Below, piece by piece: positions 6,606 through 15,670 of a DNA stretch of 62,352 nt. A program made the position numbers and the translations under genes. Source of the stretch: a virus; IMG/VR virus record IMGVR_UViG_3300020021_000009, positions 1 to 62,352 of that record, one strand, 5' to 3'. How positions within the stretch are numbered: the stretch's first letter is position 1; the number at the start of each line of letters is the position of its first letter. The notes under the pieces were generated by a model. That model saw only the letters and a program-made list of their open reading frames with translations, was not told where the DNA came from and searched no databases.

Positions 6606-7675
6606 GCGGAGGCGGCCCTGACGGGGGCGCCCCGCTGGATCTCCAGCGCGTCGCTCCACGCCTCCAGCCAGCGCCACGCCTGGAGCTCGATCCTCAGATC
6701 CGCCACCGCGGCCCGTCCGGACTCCCCGAGTTCGAGGCGGGCCGCTTCACTGCGGTGCAGCCGGGACAGCTCCCGGTACCAGCGCCGCGGCGTGTCCGCG
6801 AGCACCCCGGCCCCGCGGGCGTGCAGCCGGGCGTACTCCGGCCGGGGGGAAGCGACCCAGGGCACGCCCACGCCGGACATCTCCAGCGGCTTGAGCCAGC
6901 TCTTCGCCCGGTTGAAGCGGGTGTCGGCCAGGGGCGAGACACCGATGCCGAGCAGGGAGACGGCCAGCGGCCAGTCCTCCAGCGGCACGTTACCGAGCCC
7001 GACCGGGTCCCGCCCGCCGGGCAGGCCGAAAGCGGCCCCGGTCCCGGTGGGGTCGCCCGCGATACGGAAGTCCGCGCCGTCGGAGACCATGCGGGCCACC
7101 GCCCCGCCCGTGACGCCGGGGTCGTCGGGGTGGGAGTGCAGCGACGCCGGCCAGCCGATCAGACCGCTGTCCGTGTGCGGGGTGCTGTAGAACTTCTCCG
7201 GCAGGGCGTTGTACAGCACACGTCCCCTGCCGTGCGGGGCGTAGGCACCCAGCAGCGCGGACGTGGACACGGTCACCATCGTGGCGTCCCCGCAGGCCTT
7301 GGCGAGGTGCGACCAGGAGTGCGCCCCGCCCCCGGCAGGGTGCATGTCCCGGAAGGCCGGATTGCGCGGGTGGATGGCGCCCAGGTCGTCGTCCATGTCA
7401 ACGACCACGGCAATGCCCTTGGACCGCAGGATGCCCACCGCCTGGGCCATCAGGGGGTGGGTGATGCGCTGGAGCACGATCACGTCGGCGTCGTCCTCCG
7501 GCCGTCCCATGACGTCGGCCACCACGTTGTCGTCGTCCACCTTGAGCTGGAAGTCCCGGTGCTCTGGAGTGACCACGGTGACGTCGTGGCCCTGCCGCCG
7601 GAGCGCCTGCGCGGGCCAGATGAGCCGGTACATGCCACAACCATGAAGATCAGCGGGATAGATCTTGACACGCAT
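6602..7675 (-). CDS. Glycosyltransferase family 4-like protein, 357 aa
   Basis: ATG start. The N-terminal Rossmann-type half begins MRVKIYPADLHGCGMYRLIW, with a glycine-containing loop and the aggregate pattern of GT-B enzymes (WPAQALRRQGHDVTVV); the C-terminal half has the donor-site-like MSGVGVPWVASPRPEY. Such enzymes transfer sugar from a nucleotide-activated donor. As the last gene of the leftward structural block it may modify virion proteins, which is known for actinobacteriophages; cell-wall or DNA targets are alternatives. Confidence 0.75.
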   Translation of the reverse strand: MRVKIYPADLHGCGMYRLIWPAQALRRQGHDVTVVTPEHRDFQLKVDDDNVVADVMGRPEDDADVIVLQRITHPLMAQAVGILRSKGIAVVVDMDDDLGAIHPRNPAFRDMHPAGGGAHSWSHLAKACGDATMVTVSTSALLGAYAPHGRGRVLYNALPEKFYSTPHTDSGLIGWPASLHSHPDDPGVTGGAVARMVSDGADFRIAGDPTGTGAAFGLPGGRDPVGLGNVPLEDWPLAVSLLGIGVSPLADTRFNRAKSWLKPLEMSGVGVPWVASPRPEYARLHARGAGVLADTPRRWYRELSRLHRSEAARLELGESGRAAVADLRIELQAWRWLEAWSDALEIQRGAPVRAASA

Positions 7676-7677
7676 TC

Positions 7678-8034
7678 TCAGGCCTCCGGGTCCACGGGGA
7701 CGGTGCTCACCCCGGCATCGTAGGCGGTCCCCGCACCCTTGGCCGTCCGCCCCACGGAGACCGCTCCGCCCCCGGGGTCGGGGTCGGGGGCGTCCGGCAC
7801 GTCCGGCCATACGGCGGGGGTGTTCAGGTACACGGTGAACGCCTGGGTGACGTCGGTGTCCGTGAGCAGCCCCTTGTCCACCAGCAGTTTGACCAGGACG
7901 CAGACCATGCCCAGGATCAGGTTGAGCTTGATCCGCTCCGTCCGCTCCTCCAGGCCGATGTCCTCGCCCATCCCCCGGCCCACCGCGCGGGCCACGGCGC
8001 GCAGGGACTGGGCGTACTGCCGCACCGTGGTCAC
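7678..8034 (-). CDS. Hypothetical protein, 118 aa, one hydrophobic helix
   Basis: GTG in a GTGA overlap with the upstream fibre-like gene. Helical N-terminus, one hydrophobic stretch (LNLILGMVCVLVKLLV, residues about 36-51) and an acidic Pro/Gly-rich tail. Position at the end of the tail module suggests a tail accessory or membrane-active role, but nothing in the sequence proves it. Confidence 0.7.
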   Translation of the reverse strand: MTTVRQYAQSLRAVARAVGRGMGEDIGLEERTERIKLNLILGMVCVLVKLLVDKGLLTDTDVTQAFTVYLNTPAVWPDVPDAPDPDPGGGAVSVGRTAKGAGTAYDAGVSTVPVDPEA

Positions 8035-8561
8035 AGCGGGAACACCCCGATCCGGCGGTCCAGGAACGATCCGGTGGAGGTGCTCACCCGGTACTTGAGC
8101 GTGAACGTGTTCGTCCCGGCGGTGAGCCCGGTCAACAGGAACGCCCCGGAAACCCGGGCCCCGACCGCTCCGGCGGGCAGGCCCACGGAGGCAGCGTCCG
8201 CGGCGGCCACCGCGGACGCCCCGCCGACCGCCACGGAGACCAGGGAGAAACCGGACCCGGAGTTGGCGATGGAGGACGCCACGACCACCAGGGCGGATGT
8301 CCCGGTGGCGGCGGAGATGGACGGCCCGGGAGTGGTCAGGTCCACGTACGACGTGGACGTGGTGGTCTCCATCGCCGCGATAGAGGATGCGGAGATCGTC
8401 CGAGCGGCCACCGAGCTGGCCCCGGTGGACACGATCCACTGGTTGGCCGCGGTCGCCTTGGCGGGGGCGGTCTCGTTCAGGTTGTCGCGGACGTACTGGT
8501 TGAACTGGGCCGCGGTGAAGGCGGACCCCGCCACCGCGGTCATGGGGACCGACCAGGCCAT
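8031..8561 (-). CDS. Fibre-like virion protein A, 176 aa
   Basis: ATG start. Paralogue of the next gene upstream: both begin M-(A/S)-W-(S/T)-x-PMTAVAGSxFTAAQFNQ and end in the same TNTFTxKYRVST(S/G)TGxF(L/V)(D/S)RRI ending. The Ala/Ser/Thr-rich beta-type body suggests a trimeric fibre tip or decoration domain. Lies downstream of the baseplate protein, as receptor-binding proteins often do. Confidence 0.75.
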   Translation of the reverse strand: MAWSVPMTAVAGSAFTAAQFNQYVRDNLNETAPAKATAANQWIVSTGASSVAARTISASSIAAMETTTSTSYVDLTTPGPSISAATGTSALVVVASSIANSGSGFSLVSVAVGGASAVAAADAASVGLPAGAVGARVSGAFLLTGLTAGTNTFTLKYRVSTSTGSFLDRRIGVFPL

Positions 8562-8573
8562 AGCTGTCTCCGA

Positions 8574-9101
8574 TCAGAGGGGCATGACGATGATGCGGCG
8601 GGAGACGAACGTCCCGGTCCCGGTGGACACCCGGTACTTGGCGGTGAAGGTGTTCACTCCCGGCACCAGACCGGTGATCAGGTCCACCCCGGACGCCAGC
8701 ATGATGTCCGTGTTGGCGTTGCCGATCCCCCGGTTGTCCGCCGCGGCCACGGTGGTAGCCCCGCTGATGTCGTAGGCCATGCGGGTGGACCCGGTCCCGG
8801 TGTTGGACGTGGAGCCGTGCACGACCACCAGTGCCATGGTGCCCGTGGTCGCGGTGACGGCCGGCCCCACGGTGGCCAGGTCCGTGAACGTGGTGCTCGT
8901 GGTGGTCTCCGACACGAGTACGGCCGCCGTCTGCCCCAGCCGCTGCACGATGGAGTTGGGGGCGTCCGCGACAAAGTAGCCGGAGACGGTGGCCGCGTTG
9001 GCGGGGGCGGTCTCCAGCAGGTTGTCCCGGATGCTCTGGTTGAACTGGGCAGCGGTGAAGATCGACCCCGCCACCGCGGTCATGGGTGCTGTCCAGCTCA
9101 A
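8574..9101 (-). CDS. Fibre-like virion protein B, 175 aa
   Basis: ATG start. Tandem paralogue of the 8031-8561 product, sharing the N-terminal AVAGS-FTAAQFNQ-RDNL-ETAPA pattern and the C-terminus while the middle third differs. The pattern fits duplication followed by diversification of a surface domain. Confidence 0.75.
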   Translation of the reverse strand: MSWTAPMTAVAGSIFTAAQFNQSIRDNLLETAPANAATVSGYFVADAPNSIVQRLGQTAAVLVSETTTSTTFTDLATVGPAVTATTGTMALVVVHGSTSNTGTGSTRMAYDISGATTVAAADNRGIGNANTDIMLASGVDLITGLVPGVNTFTAKYRVSTGTGTFVSRRIIVMPL

Positions 9102-9113
9102 GGCGTTCTCCGA

Positions 9114-9353
9114 TCAGGCGTCGTGGACGGAGGTCTTGCGGGGTGCGCGCTTGCGCGGGGCCGGTTCCGGCACCAGGTCGGCCACGTCGTCCGTCCCGTC
9201 CGGCTGGTCCGGCCACGGCTCCGGGGAGGGGACCGGCTTCGACAGCGAGGCCTCCAACGCCTCCAGCCGGGCGATCAACGGGGGCAGCACCTCTTCCAGG
9301 GCCCCTGTCAGGATCTTCTGCATTTCGTCTCTGATCATTCCTTGAATGGACAT
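9114..9353 (-). CDS. Small coiled-coil protein, 79 aa
   Basis: ATG start. N-terminal amphipathic helix (MIRDEMQKILTGALEEVLPP and LIARLEALEASLSK) then a Pro/Asp-rich linker and a very basic end (PRKRAPRKTSVHDA). Possibly a linker or chaperone for the fibre-like proteins beside it. Confidence 0.65.
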   Translation of the reverse strand: MSIQGMIRDEMQKILTGALEEVLPPLIARLEALEASLSKPVPSPEPWPDQPDGTDDVADLVPEPAPRKRAPRKTSVHDA

Positions 9354-9363
9354 GTCTCCCTCT

Positions 9364-9699
9364 CTATACCGGTACGTCGTGGTCGCGGTTCTCTTCCCGC
9401 AGTTCGTCCAGGGTCTGGCCGTTCGTGACCCGCATCCGGACCGCCCCCGTGTGGTCCTGCGGGTACCAGTTCCGGTTGTGCGGGAACGGCCGCTGGGCGA
9501 GGACCGCCAGCGCGTCCCGCATGAACTCCGCCGCAGGCCATTCGATGGCGTCCACCTGCCGGCAGTAGGAGCAGAGGAACGCAGGCTTCCTGGTCCCGTA
9601 CGCGTGGTCCCCGTCCATCAGGAACTCTGCGCTCGCACAGAGCGGACGGGAGCAGTCCCCGACCCAGTTCCCGTGATAGATGTACGCCCGCACTGTCAT
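9364..9699 (-). CDS. Hypothetical protein with Cys motif, 111 aa
   Basis: ATG in an ATGA overlap with the end of the large tail gene. Contains GDCSRPLC and CSYC, a possible four-Cys zinc site (residues about 14-45), and an Arg-rich C-terminus. No family recognised. Confidence 0.65.
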   Translation of the reverse strand: MTVRAYIYHGNWVGDCSRPLCASAEFLMDGDHAYGTRKPAFLCSYCRQVDAIEWPAAEFMRDALAVLAQRPFPHNRNWYPQDHTGAVRMRVTNGQTLDELREENRDHDVPV

Positions 9700-12554
9700 G
9701 TCCCCAGCCTTCCCACGTTGAACATCCCGCGTACCGGGTCGTCGAAGACGAACACCGTATCCGGGTCGTCGCTGCTCGGAGGATCCCACACCCCCTGATC
9801 GAACCCGGCCCCGCGCAGGTCGAACGTGAACGGGTTGGAGGAACCGGAGGCCCCCACCTGCTCACAGCCGAGCACCACGGCATGGACCGGGGGCCGGCCC
9901 GCCCAGCCCATCCGGTCCGCCTGGTGGGCCACGTGCTCCACGTAGAAGTCGGCGTCGATGCCGAGCTCCCCGTCAGTGATCCGGATCAGGTCGGAGACGG
10001 TGCGGGACAGCACCTGCACGTAGTGGACCGGGTCGGAGGACACCACCCGCAGCTGGACCAGGGGACGGCGCTGCGCGTACTTGCCCAGGATCGACTGGGC
10101 CACCGCGTCCGCGTCCGCCGCCCCCGCCCACGGCACGGTGTCCGGGTACGCCTTGGTGCCGTGCTGGCCCACCGACGTCGGGTCGCTGCGCTGCACGGTC
10201 ACGGTGTTGGCCACCGGGACGGAGTAGGCCATCAGCTGCATGCCGGTCACGATCACGTCCCCGGCCAGGGCCGTGAGCGTGATCGTGGTGGACAGCCCGG
10301 ACGTCTGCCCGACGGTGACGACCAGCGTTCCGGCCCCGGACGCCTGGTAGTCGGTGCCGAGGACGGGGACGACCGCGCCCAGGAACGGGTCGGAGGCCAC
10401 GGCCTGGATGGTGACGGGCTGCCCGGTGGTGACGCTGTACACCGACGTGGACGACCACACGGCGGACGGGAGGGCGGCGATCTCGCGCTGCCCGACCTGG
10501 AAGGTCACGGAGTTGATGATGTCGCGCCAGCCGTGGGAGTAGGTCACCGGGGAGGTGAACGACAGGCCGGACGCGGGAGGCACCGCACAGTCCACGGCGG
10601 ACGCGGCGTAGACGCCCTGCTCCGCCGTGGACCGGTCCCGGAGCAGCCGGTGGGTGCGGTCCCGGAACACGAACGTGCCGTCGGGACCGGCGTAGGCGAT
10701 GGCCGGCGGGCCCTCCGACTTCAGCAGGTCACTGACCGCGTCACTGGCGGCGGTGGCGTTCAGCCACCACCACGGCATGAGCGTGGCGCCGGGGTCGATG
10801 TCCCGGGGCCCGGTCCAGCCCACGGCGTCCAGCACGATGTTGATGGCGTCCCCGGTGCGCAGCCCGGAGTACAGCGCGGTCGTCACGGGGGTGGACTGGA
10901 CCGCGGCGGCGGAGTCCAGGAAGGTGAAGTCCACCGTGCGGTTGTTGCGGTCCGCATGCACCGTGTAGTCGTCGATGCGTCCGGCGAACAGCGGGTAGGT
11001 GTGGCCGCCGAACTGCACCTGTCCGGTCATGGGGCGCGCCGCGTCCAGGGTCCCGGACAGCGGGGACGTGGTGACGTCCGGGCTGTAGACCCTGCGCACG
11101 TTGTTGACAGAGAACCCGGCGGTCCCCAGCGCGGCGGGGCTGATCTGTCGCATTTGGTCTCGCCCGTACGCCCAGGACGCGCCGCTGGACAGCATGTCGT
11201 AGGTGACCAGGTCGGTGGGCGCGGGCGTGATCTGCTGCTCCGCCTGGAGCGGGTCCAGGAGCATGAGGCCGAAGACGTAGAACACGTCCGCGGACGGGGG
11301 CGTGCTGCCGAACCGGAAGCGGACACTGTGCCGGGACGCGGTGGCGGGGGCGGTCAGCGTCTGCGTCAGGTGCGTCCACACCCCGGCGGGGACGGAGGAC
11401 GCCACGCCCAGACCGGTGGACACGAACACGTCTGCGGACGTCCACCAGTCCACCGCGGTCCGGACGTCCGCCCAGGCGACCGGGGCGTACACCCAGCAGT
11501 CCGCGATGTACTGCTGCCCGGGGACAACAGCGCCGACGGCGGAGTGCGGCAGGGCGGTGACGCCCCCGGACGCGCTCACCCCGTCGGGGACCACCAGCGT
11601 CATGGGGACGGAGCGGCCGGCCAGAAGGTCGGTACTGCGCGAGATGGTTGCCCCGGACGACGACCACCCGGCCAGGTCCTGGCGCACGTACGGGTTCGAC
11701 GACAGGATCTTCCCCGCCGCGGCCAGCCCCGTCTGCGGCCAGTCCACGGCCCAGGTGTACTCCGGTAGGCCGCCGGGCCCGCAGTTGTCCCAGGGCCCGT
11801 TCACGGAGGCGGAGGTGACCCCGAACGCGGTGCCGGTCCCGTTGGCCGTCTGTGCCTGGGCGACACCTGCGGAGGCGGAGGGAAGGATCTTGATCGCGAG
11901 CGATACGGCCGTGTCCCCGTCCCAGGACCCGAAGGTGTTGGCCGTGGACGTCCGCTGGGTCTGGAGACCGGAGGGGAGCGCGGCAGCGTTGTCCCACACG
12001 AACATGTTCAGCGACCGGTACGAGCTCCCGGACCGGTTCGTGTCGGAGGGGGAGACGGAGTACGTGGACGTGGTGCCGCTGCTCCCGCGGAAGGAGAGCA
12101 GCCATCCGTTCGGTACCGCGGTGGTCAGCTGGGGGTGGGACATGATCGAGTTCAGTGTGCTGCCGCTGTCGGAGGCGGAGGCGGACACCTCCACGGGCGT
12201 GGCGGGGTCGGTCCCGGTGTAGGACAGCATTCGGCCGATCACGTCCGGGCGGCCCGCGGGCCAGGAGGACGTGGAGAACGTCCAGGTCTGCGACGCCCCC
12301 TCCGTGCCGTTGGACACCCGCCGCCACACCTCCGCCGTGGGCGGCTGGTAGGACCCGCCCGCGGTCGCGGACCGGACCCGCTGCACCAGGGTCCATCCGG
12401 CCGGGGCGGTCGGGTTCGTGTTGCAGTCGTAGACCAGGAAGGCGAGCAGCAGGTTGCCGGACACCACGCCCGCGGGGGTCGCCACGGCGACGGCTCCCGG
12501 AGTGGTGACGGACGCGGTGGCGATGGTCCCGGCCGCACCGAACGCGACGGCCAT
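9696..12554 (-). CDS. Minor tail / baseplate protein with lectin-like region, 952 aa
   Basis: ATG overlapping the tape-measure stop (TGATG), the normal place for distal-tail and baseplate proteins. Residues about 1-220 look like a beta-sandwich. About 300-470 resembles a carbohydrate-binding jelly roll (paired W/G-rich strands, GVWTHLTQTLTAPATASRHS). About 480-950 has the mixed fold of siphophage tail-hub proteins (SPDVTTSPLSGTLDAARPM, DADAVAQSILGKYAQR). It probably links the tail tube to receptor-binding proteins. The length suggests a fusion of distal-tail and adsorption domains. Confidence 0.75.
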   Translation of the reverse strand: MAVAFGAAGTIATASVTTPGAVAVATPAGVVSGNLLLAFLVYDCNTNPTAPAGWTLVQRVRSATAGGSYQPPTAEVWRRVSNGTEGASQTWTFSTSSWPAGRPDVIGRMLSYTGTDPATPVEVSASASDSGSTLNSIMSHPQLTTAVPNGWLLSFRGSSGTTSTYSVSPSDTNRSGSSYRSLNMFVWDNAAALPSGLQTQRTSTANTFGSWDGDTAVSLAIKILPSASAGVAQAQTANGTGTAFGVTSASVNGPWDNCGPGGLPEYTWAVDWPQTGLAAAGKILSSNPYVRQDLAGWSSSGATISRSTDLLAGRSVPMTLVVPDGVSASGGVTALPHSAVGAVVPGQQYIADCWVYAPVAWADVRTAVDWWTSADVFVSTGLGVASSVPAGVWTHLTQTLTAPATASRHSVRFRFGSTPPSADVFYVFGLMLLDPLQAEQQITPAPTDLVTYDMLSSGASWAYGRDQMRQISPAALGTAGFSVNNVRRVYSPDVTTSPLSGTLDAARPMTGQVQFGGHTYPLFAGRIDDYTVHADRNNRTVDFTFLDSAAAVQSTPVTTALYSGLRTGDAINIVLDAVGWTGPRDIDPGATLMPWWWLNATAASDAVSDLLKSEGPPAIAYAGPDGTFVFRDRTHRLLRDRSTAEQGVYAASAVDCAVPPASGLSFTSPVTYSHGWRDIINSVTFQVGQREIAALPSAVWSSTSVYSVTTGQPVTIQAVASDPFLGAVVPVLGTDYQASGAGTLVVTVGQTSGLSTTITLTALAGDVIVTGMQLMAYSVPVANTVTVQRSDPTSVGQHGTKAYPDTVPWAGAADADAVAQSILGKYAQRRPLVQLRVVSSDPVHYVQVLSRTVSDLIRITDGELGIDADFYVEHVAHQADRMGWAGRPPVHAVVLGCEQVGASGSSNPFTFDLRGAGFDQGVWDPPSSDDPDTVFVFDDPVRGMFNVGRLGT

Positions 12555-15500
12555 CAGCCACCCGCCGGAACGATGCCGCGCAGGCGTCCCTCGCGCTTGG
12601 CCTGCTGGAGGGAGGCGACCAGCCAGTTCATGACGTCGCGCTGGCTGCCCAGCACACCCTGGTTGACGATGGTCAGGTTGACCGTCACGCCCGCCGCCTC
12701 GCGCGGGCCGATGACCCGCTCCGGGCGGCCCGTGTTGTTGACCGCCAGCGTCCTGCCCGGCATGAGCCAGCCGCCGGAGTCGTAGCCCTGCGGCGGCAGG
12801 TTGGCGTTCGCCTGCTGCACGTGGGTGATGTTGCCGTACCGGGACACGATGTAACGAATGGCCGCCGCGACGTTGGCCACCGGGTTGAGGATGCCGAGGG
12901 ACCGGAGCGAGGACGGGACGTAGTGGTTGAAGGTTCCGGGGATCGTCTGCGCGAGGCCCTGCGAGGGGTGTCCGGCCTTGGCGTTGCTGTCGGTCCGGTT
13001 GATCGCGGACGCGTTCCATCCGGACTCACGCGTGATAAGGGTGTTCATCCCGGACAGCCACTGCGGGGCGGTCCCGGGCGGCGGTACCCCTGCGGCGGCC
13101 ATGGCGGTCCGGATCACGGCCAGGTGCTGGCCCGTCGGGATCTTCCCGCCCATGGAGGAAATCATCTTGTTGTACGCCGTGGCGTACGACGACGCGATCC
13201 GCTTCACCACCGACGCGATGTCCTGCTGCTCCGTGGATCTGGTGGACGCCTGGACACCCGCGTCGGTCGGCATCGTGTAGGACATGGCCATACCCCGGGG
13301 CCCTACAGGTCCGCCGGCCGCGTAGCCGGCCATCTTCAGCACCTGCTTGCGCAGCCGGGACACGGCGTAGTGGCCGCCCGCCGCGCGCACCTCCTTCGCC
13401 GTCCACACGTGCTCGTTGTCGGACAGCATGGACGGGATGTCATCGGAAGTGTCGGTGCCCGGCCCCCGGACGGCTCCGCCGGTCGCGTAGGAGAAGCCGG
13501 TGGTGGACGTGTACGAGTGACCGGTGATCTTGCCCTGGTCCACCCCGTTGAACTTGATATTGACCGGGACGGTCTTCGGCTTTATACCGCCCAGTGATTT
13601 GTTCACGGAGTCTGCGAAGTGGTCGAATGCTTTCTCTGCCGTCTTGAGCTTTCCGCCCAGGCCCGGGATCCACCCGAACATGAGCACGGCCCCGTGCAGG
13701 ATACTGCCCACCATATTCAGGAATCCATTGACGATGAATTTAATAGCAGGCTGAATACCGTTGGTCCACAGCCACATGAACGATGAGGCCAGGGGCTTGA
13801 TCACCCACTTTTCCAGGAAGTTCCAGGTGTCCACGGCGGACGTCTTGATAACGTTCCAGGTCTCTTTCCAGTGCAGCGCGAGGAAGGCGATGGGGGCGAG
13901 CGGTCCGAGAATGAGGATCGCGAACTGGCCGAACCCGTGGGTGAGGAAGTCGAATACCTCGGACGTCGTGGTCTTGATGAAGTTCCACGTCGCGTGCCAG
14001 GCCGTCTGGAACCAGGTGGTCTTGGTGGCGATCAGCACAATGACCGCGATCAGCGCCACGATCCCGATCACGACCCAGGTGACCGGGTTGGCCAGCAGGG
14101 CTACGGTCATCGCCCAGGTGGCCGCGATGGCGGGCCCCAGGGCCGCGGTCCACAGCCATGTGGCCGCGGTCACCAGACCGGTGGCCGTGGCGCTCGCGGC
14201 CATCGCCACGTTGCGCGCGATCAGTGACGCGGTGGACGCGATCAGGGCGATGGTGCCGCTGACCAGGGACGTGCCCCAGAGCCACTGGGCGGCGGTGACC
14301 AGCCCGGTCCACAGTGCCTGCAACCGCAACTGTACGAACACCAGCGCCATCTGGATCCGCAGGCCGAGCATCTGTACCCGGCTGGCTCCGTTGGCCGTGG
14401 AGAACAGCCAGGTCGCGGCAGCCGCGATGGCCGTCACGATGGCGTACGCCTTCATCGCAAGGTTGATCGCGACGATGGCGTTGACCACCTGGTTCAGCAC
14501 CGGGACGGGCAGCGCGGCCAGGATCCGGGCGAGCACCTCCGCCACCTTGAGACCGATCCCGGTCAGCGGGCCCAGGCCCCCGGCTACGTGGGTGGCAGCG
14601 GCGGCGATCTTCTCGAACGCCGCACCGACCTTGGGGCCGTCCTCCTTCGCGGTGGCGAAGAACGCCTGCACCCCGCCATTGCTCCCCGCGGTGGCACCCC
14701 AGTCGGCGAACTTCGCGGTGAGTGTGGTCAGGCCCCCGGTCACCCCGGCAGCCATCGGGGTGAAGGCGTCCAGGATCCCTGCGAAGCCGACGGCGAGGTT
14801 CCGGCCAATGTTCAGGAAGTCCGTGAGGCTGCCGCCGGACAGGTCCCCGATGTCCTTCCCGAACTTGCTGAAGACCTGGCCCCCGGTGCCGGCGCCGATG
14901 TTCTCCACGAACGACTTGACGTCCGCCGCCGCCGTGCGCACGATCGGGGACAGCTTCGGCAGCAGCCCCTGGACCTTCTCGATACCGAGAGTGAAGATCG
15001 GCATGGTGGATCCGGACAGGCCGTCCGACCACTTCTGGAACGCGTCCTGGAGGCCGGCGAACGCCACGGCCGTCTGACGGGTGGCCGGCGGCAGCCCGGA
15101 GAGCGTGTCGTTGTACTGCGCCTGGGCGGTCTTGGCCGCGTCGCTCGCGCTCTTTGCCTTGGCCAGGGCCGCCGCGTACTCCTTCCCCCCGGCACCCGCG
15201 AGCTGCTGCGCGCGCAGTGCCGCCTCCGCCGCCGCCTTCTGGGCCGCCGCCGCTCCCTTGGACCCGGACAGGGCGAGCTGCTGAGCCCGCTGCCGCAGCG
15301 CGGTGGCGTTGGCCACCGCGTTCTCGTACGCGACGCCGTTCTTCCCGGCGGCGGCGGTCGCCTGCTGCTGGGCGACGGTGGCCTTCTGCTGCGCAGCCTG
15401 GGCCGTGGCCTGCTGCTGGGTCGCAGCCGTGATCTGCTTGAACTGCGGGATCACCGCCGCACCGAGCGCCCCGGCGGCGGCCCCCGCACCGAGGAAGGCG

Positions 15501-15667
15501 GCAGCGATGGCGCCGACGCCAACGACCACGGGGGCGACGGCGGGCAGCAGGGTGGTGGACAGGACCGTCTTGCCGATCCCGCCCAGTGCCTCAATGGCCA
15601 CCTCCGCCGGTTTGGTGTCTGCGGAGATGCGAACGAACGCGGAACCGATCAGGCTACCGAGTGCCAT
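12554..15667 (-). CDS. Tape measure protein with C-terminal lytic transglycosylase-like domain, 1037 aa
   Basis: ATG start. Ala/Gln-rich coiled coil at residues about 75-200, hydrophobic membrane-like helices at about 385-580, and near the C-terminus (about 860-970) an SLT-like region with ITRESGWNASAIN and QGLAQTIPGTF. Tape measures set tail length and can open the cell wall during DNA entry. It follows the frameshifted chaperone genes in the standard order. The 3' half contains an AT-richer patch (about 13540-13790) with atypical codon use, a possible recombination seam. Confidence 0.9.
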   Translation of the reverse strand: MALGSLIGSAFVRISADTKPAEVAIEALGGIGKTVLSTTLLPAVAPVVVGVGAIAAAFLGAGAAAGALGAAVIPQFKQITAATQQQATAQAAQQKATVAQQQATAAAGKNGVAYENAVANATALRQRAQQLALSGSKGAAAAQKAAAEAALRAQQLAGAGGKEYAAALAKAKSASDAAKTAQAQYNDTLSGLPPATRQTAVAFAGLQDAFQKWSDGLSGSTMPIFTLGIEKVQGLLPKLSPIVRTAAADVKSFVENIGAGTGGQVFSKFGKDIGDLSGGSLTDFLNIGRNLAVGFAGILDAFTPMAAGVTGGLTTLTAKFADWGATAGSNGGVQAFFATAKEDGPKVGAAFEKIAAAATHVAGGLGPLTGIGLKVAEVLARILAALPVPVLNQVVNAIVAINLAMKAYAIVTAIAAAATWLFSTANGASRVQMLGLRIQMALVFVQLRLQALWTGLVTAAQWLWGTSLVSGTIALIASTASLIARNVAMAASATATGLVTAATWLWTAALGPAIAATWAMTVALLANPVTWVVIGIVALIAVIVLIATKTTWFQTAWHATWNFIKTTTSEVFDFLTHGFGQFAILILGPLAPIAFLALHWKETWNVIKTSAVDTWNFLEKWVIKPLASSFMWLWTNGIQPAIKFIVNGFLNMVGSILHGAVLMFGWIPGLGGKLKTAEKAFDHFADSVNKSLGGIKPKTVPVNIKFNGVDQGKITGHSYTSTTGFSYATGGAVRGPGTDTSDDIPSMLSDNEHVWTAKEVRAAGGHYAVSRLRKQVLKMAGYAAGGPVGPRGMAMSYTMPTDAGVQASTRSTEQQDIASVVKRIASSYATAYNKMISSMGGKIPTGQHLAVIRTAMAAAGVPPPGTAPQWLSGMNTLITRESGWNASAINRTDSNAKAGHPSQGLAQTIPGTFNHYVPSSLRSLGILNPVANVAAAIRYIVSRYGNITHVQQANANLPPQGYDSGGWLMPGRTLAVNNTGRPERVIGPREAAGVTVNLTIVNQGVLGSQRDVMNWLVASLQQAKREGRLRGIVPAGG

Positions 15668-15670
15668 GGG

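Noticed and set aside
9882-11768. Large plus-strand open frame opposite the tail protein
   Set aside because: Arg/Gly/His-rich shadow translation with no start signal; the minus-strand gene has coherent domains and correct tail-gene context.
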